The position numbers and the translations under genes were made by a program. The notes beneath the pieces are model-generated. The model saw nothing but the letters and a program-made list of their open reading frames with translations. It was not told where the DNA came from and did no database searches. Shown here piece after piece: positions 37,480-46,010 of a DNA stretch of 64,000 bases. Each line of letters opens with the position of its first letter. Positions within the stretch are counted from its first letter, which is position 1. Source of the DNA: JALYRV01 sp036675475 (GTDB lineage: Bacteria; Acidobacteriota; Vicinamibacteria; Vicinamibacterales; SCN-69-37); the NCBI GenBank assembly GCA_036675475.1, contig JAKFEY010000029.1:62001-126000 (forward strand), in the 5' to 3' direction.

Positions 37480-39084
37480 ATGACGTTCCGAGTGTCCGCC
37501 GGCATCCTTCTTGTCGTTGCCGCCATGCAGGGGCCGGCCGCGCCGCCTCCGGTGGCCACGACGCAGTCACCGGCCAATCCGCCGGCGATCTTCAGCGACC
37601 CCGATCGCCGCGCCAAGCTGGCCACGGCCTTTCCCGAAATCGATCGCCTCGTGGGCGCGTTCATGGAACGCACGCACGTGCCGGGCGCCGCCTGGGGCAT
37701 CGTGATCGACGGCGAGCTGGCGCACCTCGGCGTGGGGGGCTATCGCGATCTGTCGTCGAAATCACCGGTCACGCGCGACTCGGTGTTCCGCATCGCGTCG
37801 ATGACCAAGAGCTTCACGGCGATGGCCATCCTCAAGCTGCGCGACGAGGGCAAGCTGTCGCTCGACGACCTCGCGGAGCAGCACGTGCCCGAGCTGAAGG
37901 GGCTGCGCTATCCCACATCGGACTCGCCGAACATCCGCGTGCGCGATCTGCTCTCGCACGCCGAAGGCTTTCCCGAAGACAATCCCTGGGGCGATCAGCA
38001 GCTCGACGCCACGGAAGAGGACTTCACGCGCATGCTGCGCGGCGGCATTCCGTTCTCGAACGTTCCCGGCGTCGCCTACGAATATTCCAACTACGGCTTC
38101 GCGATCCTCGGCCGCATCGTCACCAACGTCTCGGGCACGCCGTACAAGCAATACATCGCCGAGACGATCCTGGAGCCGCTCGGCATGACGTCGACGACGC
38201 TGGAGCCTGCGTCGGTGCCGGCCGATCGCCTTGCGCACGGCTATCGCTGGGAAGACGCGCAGTGGAAGGAAGAGCCGCCGCTGCCCGACGGCGCCTTCGG
38301 CGCGATGGGCGGCATGCTGACGTCGGTGTCGGATCTCTCGAAGTATGTCGGCGCGTTTCTCGCCGCCTGGCCGCCTCGCGACGGCGCGGAAACCGCTCCT
38401 GTGCGGCGCGCGTCGCTGCGCGAGATGCAGCAGATCTGGCGCGGCCGGCCCGCCATCGTGTCGCGGGCGCAGGACGGCTCCGCCTCGCTCAACGCCGGCG
38501 GCTACGGCTTCGGCCTGCGGGTCGGCCAGTCGTGCGCCTTCGATCACATCGTGGCGCACACGGGCGGCCTGCCCGGCTTCGGCTCGATCATGCAGTGGCT
38601 GCCCGACTACGGCGTCGGCATCGTCGCCTTCGGCAACGTCACGTACACAGGCTGGACGCCGATCGTCAACGAGGCCTTTTCGATGCTCGCGAAGACCGGC
38701 GGGCTCGAGCGCCGTAAGCCGCAACCGTCGCCCACGCTCGTCGAGATGCGCGACAGCGTGTCGCGCCTGATCGTGAAGTGGGACGATGCGGAGGCGGACC
38801 GGATGGCGGCCATGAATCTGTATCGCGATCGATCGAAGGAACGCCGCCGCAAGGAGATTGAGGCGTTCCGCGAGCAGGTCGGCGTGTGTGCCATGCCCGC
38901 GTCGTTCGACTCGGTGGAAAACTGGCTGCGCGGGCAGTGGACGATGAAGTGCGAGCGCGGCGACCTGCGGGTCAACATCACATTGGCGCCGACGATGCCG
39001 CCGCGGGTGCAGCATCTGGAGGTGCGCCGCGCGACGCCCGCGGCGCCGGCCGCGACCGGGCCCGCACCCGCCTGCCGGATGTAG
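37480..39084 (+). CDS. Serine hydrolase (beta-lactamase/class C family), secreted
   Basis: A 534-residue protein with a signal peptide (about 1-22). Class C-type motifs are complete: S107-M-T-K110, Y202-S-N204 and HTG in VAHTGGLPG. An extra C-terminal domain of about 130 residues has two Cys and charged helices. The likely activity is peptidase or esterase in the periplasm. TAAAGT (37468-37473) six bases before the ATG suggests leaderless transcription, diverging from the enolase-family gene. Confidence 0.9.
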   Translation: MTFRVSAGILLVVAAMQGPAAPPPVATTQSPANPPAIFSDPDRRAKLATAFPEIDRLVGAFMERTHVPGAAWGIVIDGELAHLGVGGYRDLSSKSPVTRDSVFRIASMTKSFTAMAILKLRDEGKLSLDDLAEQHVPELKGLRYPTSDSPNIRVRDLLSHAEGFPEDNPWGDQQLDATEEDFTRMLRGGIPFSNVPGVAYEYSNYGFAILGRIVTNVSGTPYKQYIAETILEPLGMTSTTLEPASVPADRLAHGYRWEDAQWKEEPPLPDGAFGAMGGMLTSVSDLSKYVGAFLAAWPPRDGAETAPVRRASLREMQQIWRGRPAIVSRAQDGSASLNAGGYGFGLRVGQSCAFDHIVAHTGGLPGFGSIMQWLPDYGVGIVAFGNVTYTGWTPIVNEAFSMLAKTGGLERRKPQPSPTLVEMRDSVSRLIVKWDDAEADRMAAMNLYRDRSKERRRKEIEAFREQVGVCAMPASFDSVENWLRGQWTMKCERGDLRVNITLAPTMPPRVQHLEVRRATPAAPAATGPAPACRM

Positions 39085-39088
39085 AGGG

Positions 39089-39748
39089 GTGTTTGCGCAC
39101 GGATCGAAAGGCCGCCTGACGGCGCGCGATCTCGGACGCTTCGAGGGGCGGACGCTGTTCGATCGCGTCGGACGCGCGGTGTGCGCGGCCGGTTGCCTGC
39201 CGCGCAAGGAGCTGTACGAGGGTTGGGAAGTGGCACGGCGCGCGCGCCGGCGCTTCCGCGGCGGCCGCGTGATCGATCTCGCCGGCGGTCACGGCCTGCT
39301 CGCGCACGTCATGCTGCTGCTCGACGACACATCACCAGAGGCGATCGTCGTCGACACCGCCATCCCGTCGTCACACGCGAAGATTCAGCAGGCGCTTGTC
39401 GAAGCATGGCCGCGGCTCGGCGGCCGCGTGGCGTTTCGCGAGCAGGACATCGACGCGTTCAGCGTCCTGCCTGGCGATGTCGTGGTGTCGAGCCATGCCT
39501 GCGGCGCGCTCACCGATCGTGTTCTGGCGAAAGCGGTCGCGGCTGGCGCGCGTGTGGCGGTGTTGCCGTGCTGTCACGATCTGGCGAGCCCGGATGCGGC
39601 GGCGTTGTCGGGATGGATGGACGGCGCGCTCGCGATCGACGCGGCGCGCGCGATGAGGCTCGAGGCCGCAGGCTATCGCGTCTGGACGCAGACCATTCCC
39701 GAAGCGATCACCCCCAGGAACCGGCTGCTGATGGCCGAAATGCGATAG
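39089..39748 (+). CDS. Class I SAM methyltransferase-like protein
   Basis: A 219-residue protein starting with GTG four bases after the serine-hydrolase stop. The SAM loop is VIDLAGGHGLLAH near residues 52-64, followed by an acidic strand end (VVDTAIP) and VLPCCHD. Proteins of this type resemble the METTL25/rRNA methyltransferase-like group, but the substrate is not clear. Its 3' end overlaps the convergent PQQ-propeller gene by 76 bases. Confidence 0.7.
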   Translation: MFAHGSKGRLTARDLGRFEGRTLFDRVGRAVCAAGCLPRKELYEGWEVARRARRRFRGGRVIDLAGGHGLLAHVMLLLDDTSPEAIVVDTAIPSSHAKIQQALVEAWPRLGGRVAFREQDIDAFSVLPGDVVVSSHACGALTDRVLAKAVAAGARVAVLPCCHDLASPDAAALSGWMDGALAIDAARAMRLEAAGYRVWTQTIPEAITPRNRLLMAEMR

Positions 39749-41145
39749 AGCTTCGTCTGGGTGCGAATGAAGAGCGCGCCCTCGGCGGGCACCGGTGTGG
39801 CCAGGCTCATCTCGCCCAGGCTGTTCTTCGCGATCTCGGCGTACGTGTCGCCGTCGCGCAGGATGAACGTGTCGCCGTCCTCGCTGTGCAGGTAGATGCG
39901 TCCGTCGCTCGCGAGCGGCGAGCTCGAGAAGGTCTGGCCTCCGCCACCGACGCGCGCCTTGAAGATCTCCACGCCGGTTTTCGCATCCGCCACCTGCAGC
40001 ACGCCGTTGTTGTTCACGACCCAGACGCGCCCGCGGTAGACGAGCGGCGACGGCGTGTAGCCGGAGAAGCGCGGCTGAAACCACGCCACGTATCTGTTCG
40101 ACGTCTCATCCTTCCCAAGTGAGATGTCGCCCGACGCGCCGGCGCGAATCGCAAACAGCGGGCGTCCCGCCTCACCCTGCGATCCGGTCGCCACGTACAG
40201 CATGTCGCCGTCGGCGACCGGCGTGGGCTGCGCCTGCGTGATGCCTTTCATGCGCCACAGCTCGCGTCCCTCGAGGTCGTAGCTGACGACCTGTCCCCGG
40301 CCGAGCGTCACGATCTCCGTGCGTGTCGTGTTCTGCCAGACGAACGGCGTGGACCAGCCCGACGCGCGGCCCTCGTTGCCCGTGCGCTTCATGCTCCACA
40401 GCAGCTTGCCGGTTTTGGCGTCGAGCGACGCGAGGAACGACTCGCCTTCGTTGTCGTGCAGCACGAGCAGCTGGCCGCGGTGGATGACGGGCGACGAGGC
40501 GGTGCCGAAGTCGAGATAGATCGGCTGCGGCGGCCATGTGTGCTTCCAGAGCAGATCGCCGGTCAGCGAGTACGCGAACACCCCGACATTGCCGCCGAAC
40601 GAAACGTACAGCCGCTCGCCGTCGGTGGCCGGCGTTTCCGACGCATAGGTGTTCTTGCGATGGCGTCCGCCGGCCGGCAGGCCGCGGTGCGCCTCGCGGC
40701 TCCACAACGTCTTGCCCGTCGTCGCGTCAATCGCGAAGACCATGTAACTGATCTCGCCCGACTCCTCCGGCCCTTCGAGATCGCGCGCGCGCAGGCGCGC
40801 CATGATCTCCTCGCCCGAGAGCCCCTGCTTCTGAAGGTCGGCGATGTAGTCGTTGCCGAAGATGCCGGTCGATGGGGCTTTGAAGGATTTCGCGCTGAGG
40901 GCAGACGTCACGAACACCGTGTTGCCCAGCACGATCGGCGACGACCAGCCGCGCCCGGGGATGTCGATCGCCCACGCGACGTTCTCGGTGGCCGACCACT
41001 TCTCCGGCAGCGTCACGCCGTCGGCAATGCCGCTCGCATTTGGTCCGCGGAACTGCCGCCAGCTGGCTTGATCCGTTTGGGCAACTGCCGGGCTGACCGC
41101 CAGCGAACACACGCCGAGAAGAACCGCGGCCGCAACATATCGCAT
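39673..41145 (-). CDS. PQQ-binding-like beta-propeller repeat protein, exported
   Basis: A 490-residue periplasmic propeller with a signal peptide (about 1-22) and repeated tryptophan-docking style blades (WRQFRGPNASG, WSSPIVLGNTVFVTS, ATDGERLYVSFGG). It is intact, unlike the related gene at 32912. TAGAAT (41158-41153) seven bases before the ATG suggests a leaderless start. The natural end of the family (ALFIRTQTKLYRI) is reached near 39740, but the frame continues 21 residues into the convergent methyltransferase gene. No catalytic residues can be assigned; it may be a scaffold or carrier. Confidence 0.88.
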   Translation of the reverse strand: MRYVAAAVLLGVCSLAVSPAVAQTDQASWRQFRGPNASGIADGVTLPEKWSATENVAWAIDIPGRGWSSPIVLGNTVFVTSALSAKSFKAPSTGIFGNDYIADLQKQGLSGEEIMARLRARDLEGPEESGEISYMVFAIDATTGKTLWSREAHRGLPAGGRHRKNTYASETPATDGERLYVSFGGNVGVFAYSLTGDLLWKHTWPPQPIYLDFGTASSPVIHRGQLLVLHDNEGESFLASLDAKTGKLLWSMKRTGNEGRASGWSTPFVWQNTTRTEIVTLGRGQVVSYDLEGRELWRMKGITQAQPTPVADGDMLYVATGSQGEAGRPLFAIRAGASGDISLGKDETSNRYVAWFQPRFSGYTPSPLVYRGRVWVVNNNGVLQVADAKTGVEIFKARVGGGGQTFSSSPLASDGRIYLHSEDGDTFILRDGDTYAEIAKNSLGEMSLATPVPAEGALFIRTQTKLYRISAISSRFLGVIASGMVCVQTR

Positions 41146-41152
41146 GCGATTG

Positions 41153-41158
41153 ATTCTA
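41153..41158 (-). promoter_or_regulatory. TAGAAT -10, 7 bases before the PQQ-propeller ATG (41145)
   Basis: Same hexamer and spacing class as at 251-256. Confidence 0.55.
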
Positions 41159-41166
41159 CAGGGCGG

Positions 41167-41664
41167 CTAGCGCTTCTTCTGGCGGCGGCGTTTCGCGGTC
41201 GTCGTCGCCACCGGCGGCTTGGGCCGTGCGCGCAGCGAGTCCGACACGTCGTACGCCTCGCGCAGCCAGCCGGTCAGCGGCGGCTCGATCTCGTCGCGGT
41301 GCACGACGTGCACCATGTGCGAGAACTTCACGCTGGACGGCGTATCGATGCGGCGAATGAGCGGAGACTTGACGGGACGGCCGAGGAAGAACACGACCTC
41401 GAGCCGCTTCGGCCGCGGGCGCACGAAGAAGTAGCACACCTTCCGCGCGAACATGATCGAGTGCAGCGACGCATAGATGCGCTGCTCGCCGAACTCGGCC
41501 GCGGTTTCGCGAATGCGCTCCCAGGCGTCGCGCAGGTCCTCGGACAGATCCTTCGTCAGCGCCGCTTCGGTGGTCGTCCAGCAGTCGTGATCACTGCCCG
41601 GCGTCATCCAGGTCTTGCAGTGGAAGCACTCGTAGCCCGCGTTGCGCGTCCGCCGGGTCGCCAC
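41167..41664 (-). CDS. DUF5655-like protein with N-terminal Cys/His cluster
   Basis: A 165-residue cytoplasmic protein. The first 30 residues carry a CxxC and HxC pattern (YECFHCKTW, DHDCW) suggesting a small zinc site. Residues about 65-150 match DUF5655 (RKVCYFFVRP, VVFFLGRPVKS, HVVHRDEIEPPL). The C-terminal tail is Lys/Arg-rich and probably binds nucleic acid. It starts with GTG, seven bases after the sugar dehydrogenase stop. Function unknown. Confidence 0.7.
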   Translation of the reverse strand: MATRRTRNAGYECFHCKTWMTPGSDHDCWTTTEAALTKDLSEDLRDAWERIRETAAEFGEQRIYASLHSIMFARKVCYFFVRPRPKRLEVVFFLGRPVKSPLIRRIDTPSSVKFSHMVHVVHRDEIEPPLTGWLREAYDVSDSLRARPKPPVATTTAKRRRQKKR

Positions 41665-41671
41665 CGCGCCT

Positions 41672-42946
41672 CTACTTCTTTGGCACCAGCTTCAGCACGC
41701 GGCCCTGCGGCATGTCGGTGACGACGTAGATTGCGCCGTCGGGTCCCTGGCGCACGTCGCGAATGCGATCGGGCTTCGATTCGGGCGTGGCCTGCAGGCC
41801 CTTGATCAGCCGCTCTTCGCCCACCACGCGCTCGCCCTTCAGATCGAGACGCACCAGGTTGGTGGTTTCCAGGCCGCCGATGAAGAGGCTCCCTTTCCAC
41901 GCGGGGAAAAGATCGCCCGTGTAGAACATCATGCCGCTCGGCGCGATCACGGGATCCCAGTAGTAGATCGGCTGCTCGGTGCCAGGCTTCTGCGTGTGGC
42001 CCTCGAGAATCGGGCCGCCGCGATATTCGATGCCGTACGCCGCCGTGGGCCAGCCGTAGTCCTTACCCTTGCGCGCGATGTTCAGCTCGTCACCGCCGCG
42101 CGTGCCGTGCTCGGCCTCCCACAGCTCGCCCGTGCTCGGATGCAGCGCGGCCGCCTGCACGTTGCGGTGGCCGATGGACCAGATCTCGGGCAGCACGCCG
42201 TCCTTGCCGACAAAAGGATTGTCCTTGGGAATCGATCCGTCCTTGTTGATGCGGACGATCTTGCCGATGCCGCTGTCCATGTTCTGCGCCTGCAGGCGGC
42301 CAGGCGTCGCGGAGCGATCGCCCTGCGTGACGAACAGCGTGCCGTCGCGCCCGAACACGAGCCGGCCGCCGAAGTGCGCCCGCGACGACAGCGACGGCCG
42401 CTGGTGATAGATCACCTGCACGTTCTCCACGCGCGGCGCCGCCGCATCCTCCACCAGCGTGCCTTTGGCGACCGCCGTATTGTTCTCGCCGCCTTCACGC
42501 GGCTCCGCATAGCTCCAGTAGATGGTTCGATTCGACGCGAACTGCGGATCGAGCGTGACGCCGAGCAGGCCGCCCTGGCCGCGCGCGTCGACGGCCGGAA
42601 GCCCGGACACCGGCGCCGACAGCGTGCCGTCGGCGGCGACGATGCGCAGGCGGCCGGGGCGCTCGGTGACGAGCATCTTGCCCGACGGCAGGAAGGCGAG
42701 CGCCCACGGGTGCTCGAGTCCCGTCGCCACGGTGACCACGTCGAAGGCGACATGGGTTTGCCGCAGCGGCGCGTCGGTCTGGCCTTCGAAGGCCGGCTTC
42801 TGATCCGGCGCGTTCGCGGGCCGTGGATCGGCGACCTGGCCCGCCGCCTGGGAGGATGGCGGCGGCGTCTGTGTCTGTTGAGCGTCGGTCGCGGAGCCGC
42901 CGCAGGCGAGGATGGCGATGGTGGCCGCGATGAACGAAGTCTTCAT
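41672..42946 (-). CDS. PQQ-dependent sugar dehydrogenase-like protein (glucose/sorbosone dehydrogenase family), lipoprotein
   Basis: A 424-residue protein with a lipoprotein signal (ILACGG) placing Cys near residue 16. It is a six-bladed propeller of the soluble aldose sugar dehydrogenase family (GLEHPWALAFLPSGKMLVTERPGRL, GLLGVTLDP, SIGHRNVQ, EHGTRGGDELN), including the conserved His and Arg around the PQQ pocket. It oxidises sugars at C1 in the periplasm. The start was moved to ATG 42946, supported by the signal sequence and TATTCT (42958-42953) six bases upstream. Confidence 0.9.
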   Translation of the reverse strand: MKTSFIAATIAILACGGSATDAQQTQTPPPSSQAAGQVADPRPANAPDQKPAFEGQTDAPLRQTHVAFDVVTVATGLEHPWALAFLPSGKMLVTERPGRLRIVAADGTLSAPVSGLPAVDARGQGGLLGVTLDPQFASNRTIYWSYAEPREGGENNTAVAKGTLVEDAAAPRVENVQVIYHQRPSLSSRAHFGGRLVFGRDGTLFVTQGDRSATPGRLQAQNMDSGIGKIVRINKDGSIPKDNPFVGKDGVLPEIWSIGHRNVQAAALHPSTGELWEAEHGTRGGDELNIARKGKDYGWPTAAYGIEYRGGPILEGHTQKPGTEQPIYYWDPVIAPSGMMFYTGDLFPAWKGSLFIGGLETTNLVRLDLKGERVVGEERLIKGLQATPESKPDRIRDVRQGPDGAIYVVTDMPQGRVLKLVPKK

Positions 42947-42952
42947 GAAACG

Positions 42953-42958
42953 AGAATA
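42953..42958 (-). promoter_or_regulatory. TATTCT -10, 6 bases before the sugar dehydrogenase ATG (42946)
   Basis: Marks a transcription start inside the minus-strand gene run and supports ATG 42946. Confidence 0.5.
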
Positions 42959-42971
42959 CCGCGGAACCGGC

Positions 42972-43991
42972 TCAGTCAGCGGCGAAGCGTTGATACCGGC
43001 GCACTTCGCGCGCGGCAAGGGCGGCGCGCCGGCTGTCCAGCGGCGCATGCGGAGTCAACGACACCTCGCCCCCGGCCGCGCGCCACGCGCCGGCGAGCCT
43101 GCCGTCGACGAGGAGATGGTTGCCCCACATGTTCACGCCGTCGATGCGTGGCGTGATGTGCGCGCGGTCGCGATAGGCGACGAAATACTCGTCGTAGATC
43201 GGGAGGAGGCGCACCGACGCTGCCGCGCGCGGCGCGCGTTCGTCCGGGGCGGCGCTCCACAGTGTCAGGCCGTCCAGCTCGCGCGCGCCGAGGTCTGCGA
43301 GCGCGATCCCTTCCCGCGCGTCGGCCGCGCGCAGGCTCGACCACCAGACGAAGTCGCGGATGGTCGCGGGCCCGTGCGCGCGGAAGTAGCGCACCGTGAG
43401 CTCCCTCAGGGCCTCGTCGCGCGTCTTCACCGGCGCCTTCGGCGCGCGCTCGTCGACCAGCGCGTACGTAAACAGCTTTCCGCGCCGCGGCCCGCTGCAG
43501 ATGACGGCCTCGAGCTCGGCGTGCATGACGAGGCAGGCCAGGCGCGTCCCGGTGGCGTTGATGCGCGCGCGCCGAAGCGCCTGGCTCAACTCCGGCCGTG
43601 TCAGGTGTGTGCCGCCTTCGAGCGCCCGCGCGATGACGTCCGCGCCGCGGGCGAGCACGCGCGCCGTCAGATCATTCGCGCGGTACCAGGAGGCATTGAA
43701 CGCCTGTACGCGCGGCGCCGTCAGCGCCTGCATCCAGCGGATGTCGGAGGGCGCGACGAAATGCCATGTCGGCCGCAGCAGGTGCGTGCGAAGAATCTCG
43801 CCCGCATCGAACGCGCGATCGAGATCGCCGCTGGTCAGGCCGCGCGCGCGCTGCGCAAGTCCCCATTTCGCCGGGCCGTACTCCTGGCCCTGTACGGCGC
43901 CGTACCACGAGACGACGCCGGCGGCGCCGGCAAACCGCGGGCGGCAGAGGCCGTGCGCCGCCATCCGGCGCGCGATCAGGGGCGCGCTCAC
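42972..43991 (-). CDS. AlkZ-like winged-helix DNA-binding protein (HTH_42 family)
   Basis: A 339-residue protein of the winged-helix family that includes the DNA glycosylase AlkZ, which unhooks interstrand crosslinks. The catalytic QxQ motif appears to be kept as Q-G-Q in SWYGAVQGQEYG near residue 36. The family marker THLLRPTWHFV and the C-terminal LLPIYDEYFVAYRDR are also present. It begins one base after the VOC gene's stop, an unexpected partner for oxidative sugar genes. The active substrate (adduct type) cannot be predicted. Confidence 0.8.
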   Translation of the reverse strand: MSAPLIARRMAAHGLCRPRFAGAAGVVSWYGAVQGQEYGPAKWGLAQRARGLTSGDLDRAFDAGEILRTHLLRPTWHFVAPSDIRWMQALTAPRVQAFNASWYRANDLTARVLARGADVIARALEGGTHLTRPELSQALRRARINATGTRLACLVMHAELEAVICSGPRRGKLFTYALVDERAPKAPVKTRDEALRELTVRYFRAHGPATIRDFVWWSSLRAADAREGIALADLGARELDGLTLWSAAPDERAPRAAASVRLLPIYDEYFVAYRDRAHITPRIDGVNMWGNHLLVDGRLAGAWRAAGGEVSLTPHAPLDSRRAALAAREVRRYQRFAAD

Positions 43992-43992
43992 G

Positions 43993-44505
43993 TCAGGCGT
44001 AATACTTCTTGTACATGCCGCGGCGGAAGATCCATCCGCCGAGCGGGCCGAGCCAGCGCAGCACGAAGTACATGTGGCGCAGGTCGGTAATCTCGATCAG
44101 GTTGCCGTCGAAGTCCTTCACGAAGAACAGCCAGTGGCCGCGCGGCGACTGCTCGGGCTTGCTGACGATTTCCACGCCCTTGCTGACCAGATAGTCGTGC
44201 CACTTGTGGATGTTGCGCACGTTCACGCAGATGTGCGTCTGGCCGATCCGGTTCCACGGCACGTCGATGGGCGGCTGCTGCGGCTCGAAGTGGAAGATCT
44301 CGATCACGGCCCCGCCCGGAAACCGAATCCAGCCGATCTTGCATCGCGCGTTCGGCGCATCCACGCCGAAAAACGTCCGCACGCGCTCGGGCGGCGCGTC
44401 GGTGACGCCGACCAGCGGGCAGCCGAAGATCTCCCACCAGAACTTCACCGCGCGGTTGAAGTCCGATACCGTGATGCCGACGTGACTGAACGATCCCGAT
44501 TTCAT
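43993..44505 (-). CDS. VOC family (glyoxalase/dioxygenase superfamily) protein
   Basis: A 170-residue protein with two betaalphabetabetabeta units. Candidate metal ligands are the His of SHVGITV, Glu of VIEIFHF, His of QTHICVNV and Glu of LIEITDL. Length and motifs fit VOC enzymes, which include glyoxalases, epimerases and dioxygenases. The ATG overlaps the GMC stop by four bases, so the protein is co-made with a GMC oxidoreductase and a Gfo/Idh enzyme. The reaction is unknown. Confidence 0.88.
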   Translation of the reverse strand: MKSGSFSHVGITVSDFNRAVKFWWEIFGCPLVGVTDAPPERVRTFFGVDAPNARCKIGWIRFPGGAVIEIFHFEPQQPPIDVPWNRIGQTHICVNVRNIHKWHDYLVSKGVEIVSKPEQSPRGHWLFFVKDFDGNLIEITDLRHMYFVLRWLGPLGGWIFRRGMYKKYYA

Positions 44506-46010
44506 GACAGCTCCGCGCCGATATGATCGGCCACGCGCAGGGCCTGCGCGACAATCGTGAGGCCGGGGTTCACCGCGGCCGACGAGGGAAAAAACGAGGC
44601 GTCGACGACGAAGAGGTTGTCGACGTCATGCGCGCGGCAGAACGTGTCGAGCACCGACGCTCGCGGGTCGCTGCCAAACACGAGCGTGCCGCACTGATGC
44701 GTGGTGTTGCGCGTCGCGTGCGAGTACTTCATGACTTTCCAGAAGCCGAGCCGATGCAGCACGCGCGTCCACGCCTTGACGAGCCGGCGGTGCGCCGTGA
44801 CGTTGTTCGGGCGGTAGCTGAGCCTGATGCGCCCGCCGGCGTCCACCGTCACGCGGTTGTCGTCGCGCGGCAGATCTTCCGACATCACGAGCCAGTCCAC
44901 GCCGCGCGCGACCCACGCGTCGTAGGCCCACAGGGGAATCCACGGCACCACCGCCTGCGCCATCACGCCGTGCGTGCGCCCCTGCGACTGGATCTGCCCG
45001 AGCGGAAACGGTGCATCCGGCCCGCGCAGGTAGAAATCATTGATCGCCACCGTCTTCTGAAACACGGTGTCGTTCTTCCGGAACGGATGGAAGCCCTGCA
45101 TCATGGTCGCCAGGTGCGCCATGTAGCGGCGGCCGGCGAGCCCCGAGGAATTGGCCAGGCCGTCCGGATGCTTGCCGTTCGCCGACCGCAGCAACAGCGC
45201 CGCCGAATTCACCGCCCCGCACGACACGATGAAGCGAGATGCCGAGACGCGGACAGCCGCGCCGTCGCGCTCGACGTCCACCGCCTCGACCTTCCGGCCG
45301 GACGGATCGGTCAGCAGCCGCAGCGCCTTCGCATGCGTCCAGAGCTCCACGTTCGGATGCCGCAGCGCCGGGCGCAGGCCGCAGACTTCCGCGTCGCTCT
45401 TCGCCTGAATGCGGCACGGAAAGGAATTGCAGGTGTTGCAGAGCTGACATCCGCCTTCCTCGCCCGGTTTGATGAGGCCGAGCGGCAGCGGCGATGGATG
45501 CAGGCCGAGCGCCTCGAGCGCGTCGACGATGGCCGACATGCCGCGCGCGTGCGGGATGGGATCGTACGGATACGGCCCGCGCGGCGGCTCGGTGGGATCG
45601 ACGCCGTCGAGCCCATGCACGTGGTACAGCTGTTCCGCGCGGTCGTAGTACGGCGCCAGCGTGTCATACGTGATCGGCCACGCCGGCGACACGCCGCCTT
45701 CGTGCTGGATCTCGTGGAAGTCCTCGCTGCGCAGGCGGTAGAGCACGCTGCCCCAGAACTTCGTGTTGCCGCCGACGCCGTAGTGTGTGTACGGCAGGAA
45801 CGCGGCGCCGTTCGCGTCGAGCCACCGCTCGGTCGCGCGATAGCGGAGCTGCTTCCACACCGCCTCCGGGCTCCAGTTCTCCTGTTCCTGCGGCACCGCC
45901 CCGCCGCGCTCGATCACCAGGATGCGCGCGCCCGATGGCGCCAGCGCGTGCGCCATGGTGCCGCCGCCCGCGCCGCTGCCGATGATGACGAGGTCGTACG
46001 CGGTGGTCAC
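44502..46010 (-). CDS. GMC family FAD oxidoreductase with cysteine cluster
   Basis: A 502-residue GMC oxidoreductase without export signal. The FAD loop GSGAGGG lies at residues 11-17 and the C-terminal HQCGTLVFG and NPGLTIVAQALR match the family. Like the enzyme at 18794, it has a cysteine cluster: C188-x2-C191-x2-C194-x4-C199, which looks like an iron-sulphur ligand set. There is no small subunit or cytochrome gene beside it, so its electron acceptor differs or is encoded elsewhere. It overlaps both neighbours by four bases. Confidence 0.9.
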   Translation of the reverse strand: MTTAYDLVIIGSGAGGGTMAHALAPSGARILVIERGGAVPQEQENWSPEAVWKQLRYRATERWLDANGAAFLPYTHYGVGGNTKFWGSVLYRLRSEDFHEIQHEGGVSPAWPITYDTLAPYYDRAEQLYHVHGLDGVDPTEPPRGPYPYDPIPHARGMSAIVDALEALGLHPSPLPLGLIKPGEEGGCQLCNTCNSFPCRIQAKSDAEVCGLRPALRHPNVELWTHAKALRLLTDPSGRKVEAVDVERDGAAVRVSASRFIVSCGAVNSAALLLRSANGKHPDGLANSSGLAGRRYMAHLATMMQGFHPFRKNDTVFQKTVAINDFYLRGPDAPFPLGQIQSQGRTHGVMAQAVVPWIPLWAYDAWVARGVDWLVMSEDLPRDDNRVTVDAGGRIRLSYRPNNVTAHRRLVKAWTRVLHRLGFWKVMKYSHATRNTTHQCGTLVFGSDPRASVLDTFCRAHDVDNLFVVDASFFPSSAAVNPGLTIVAQALRVADHIGAELS

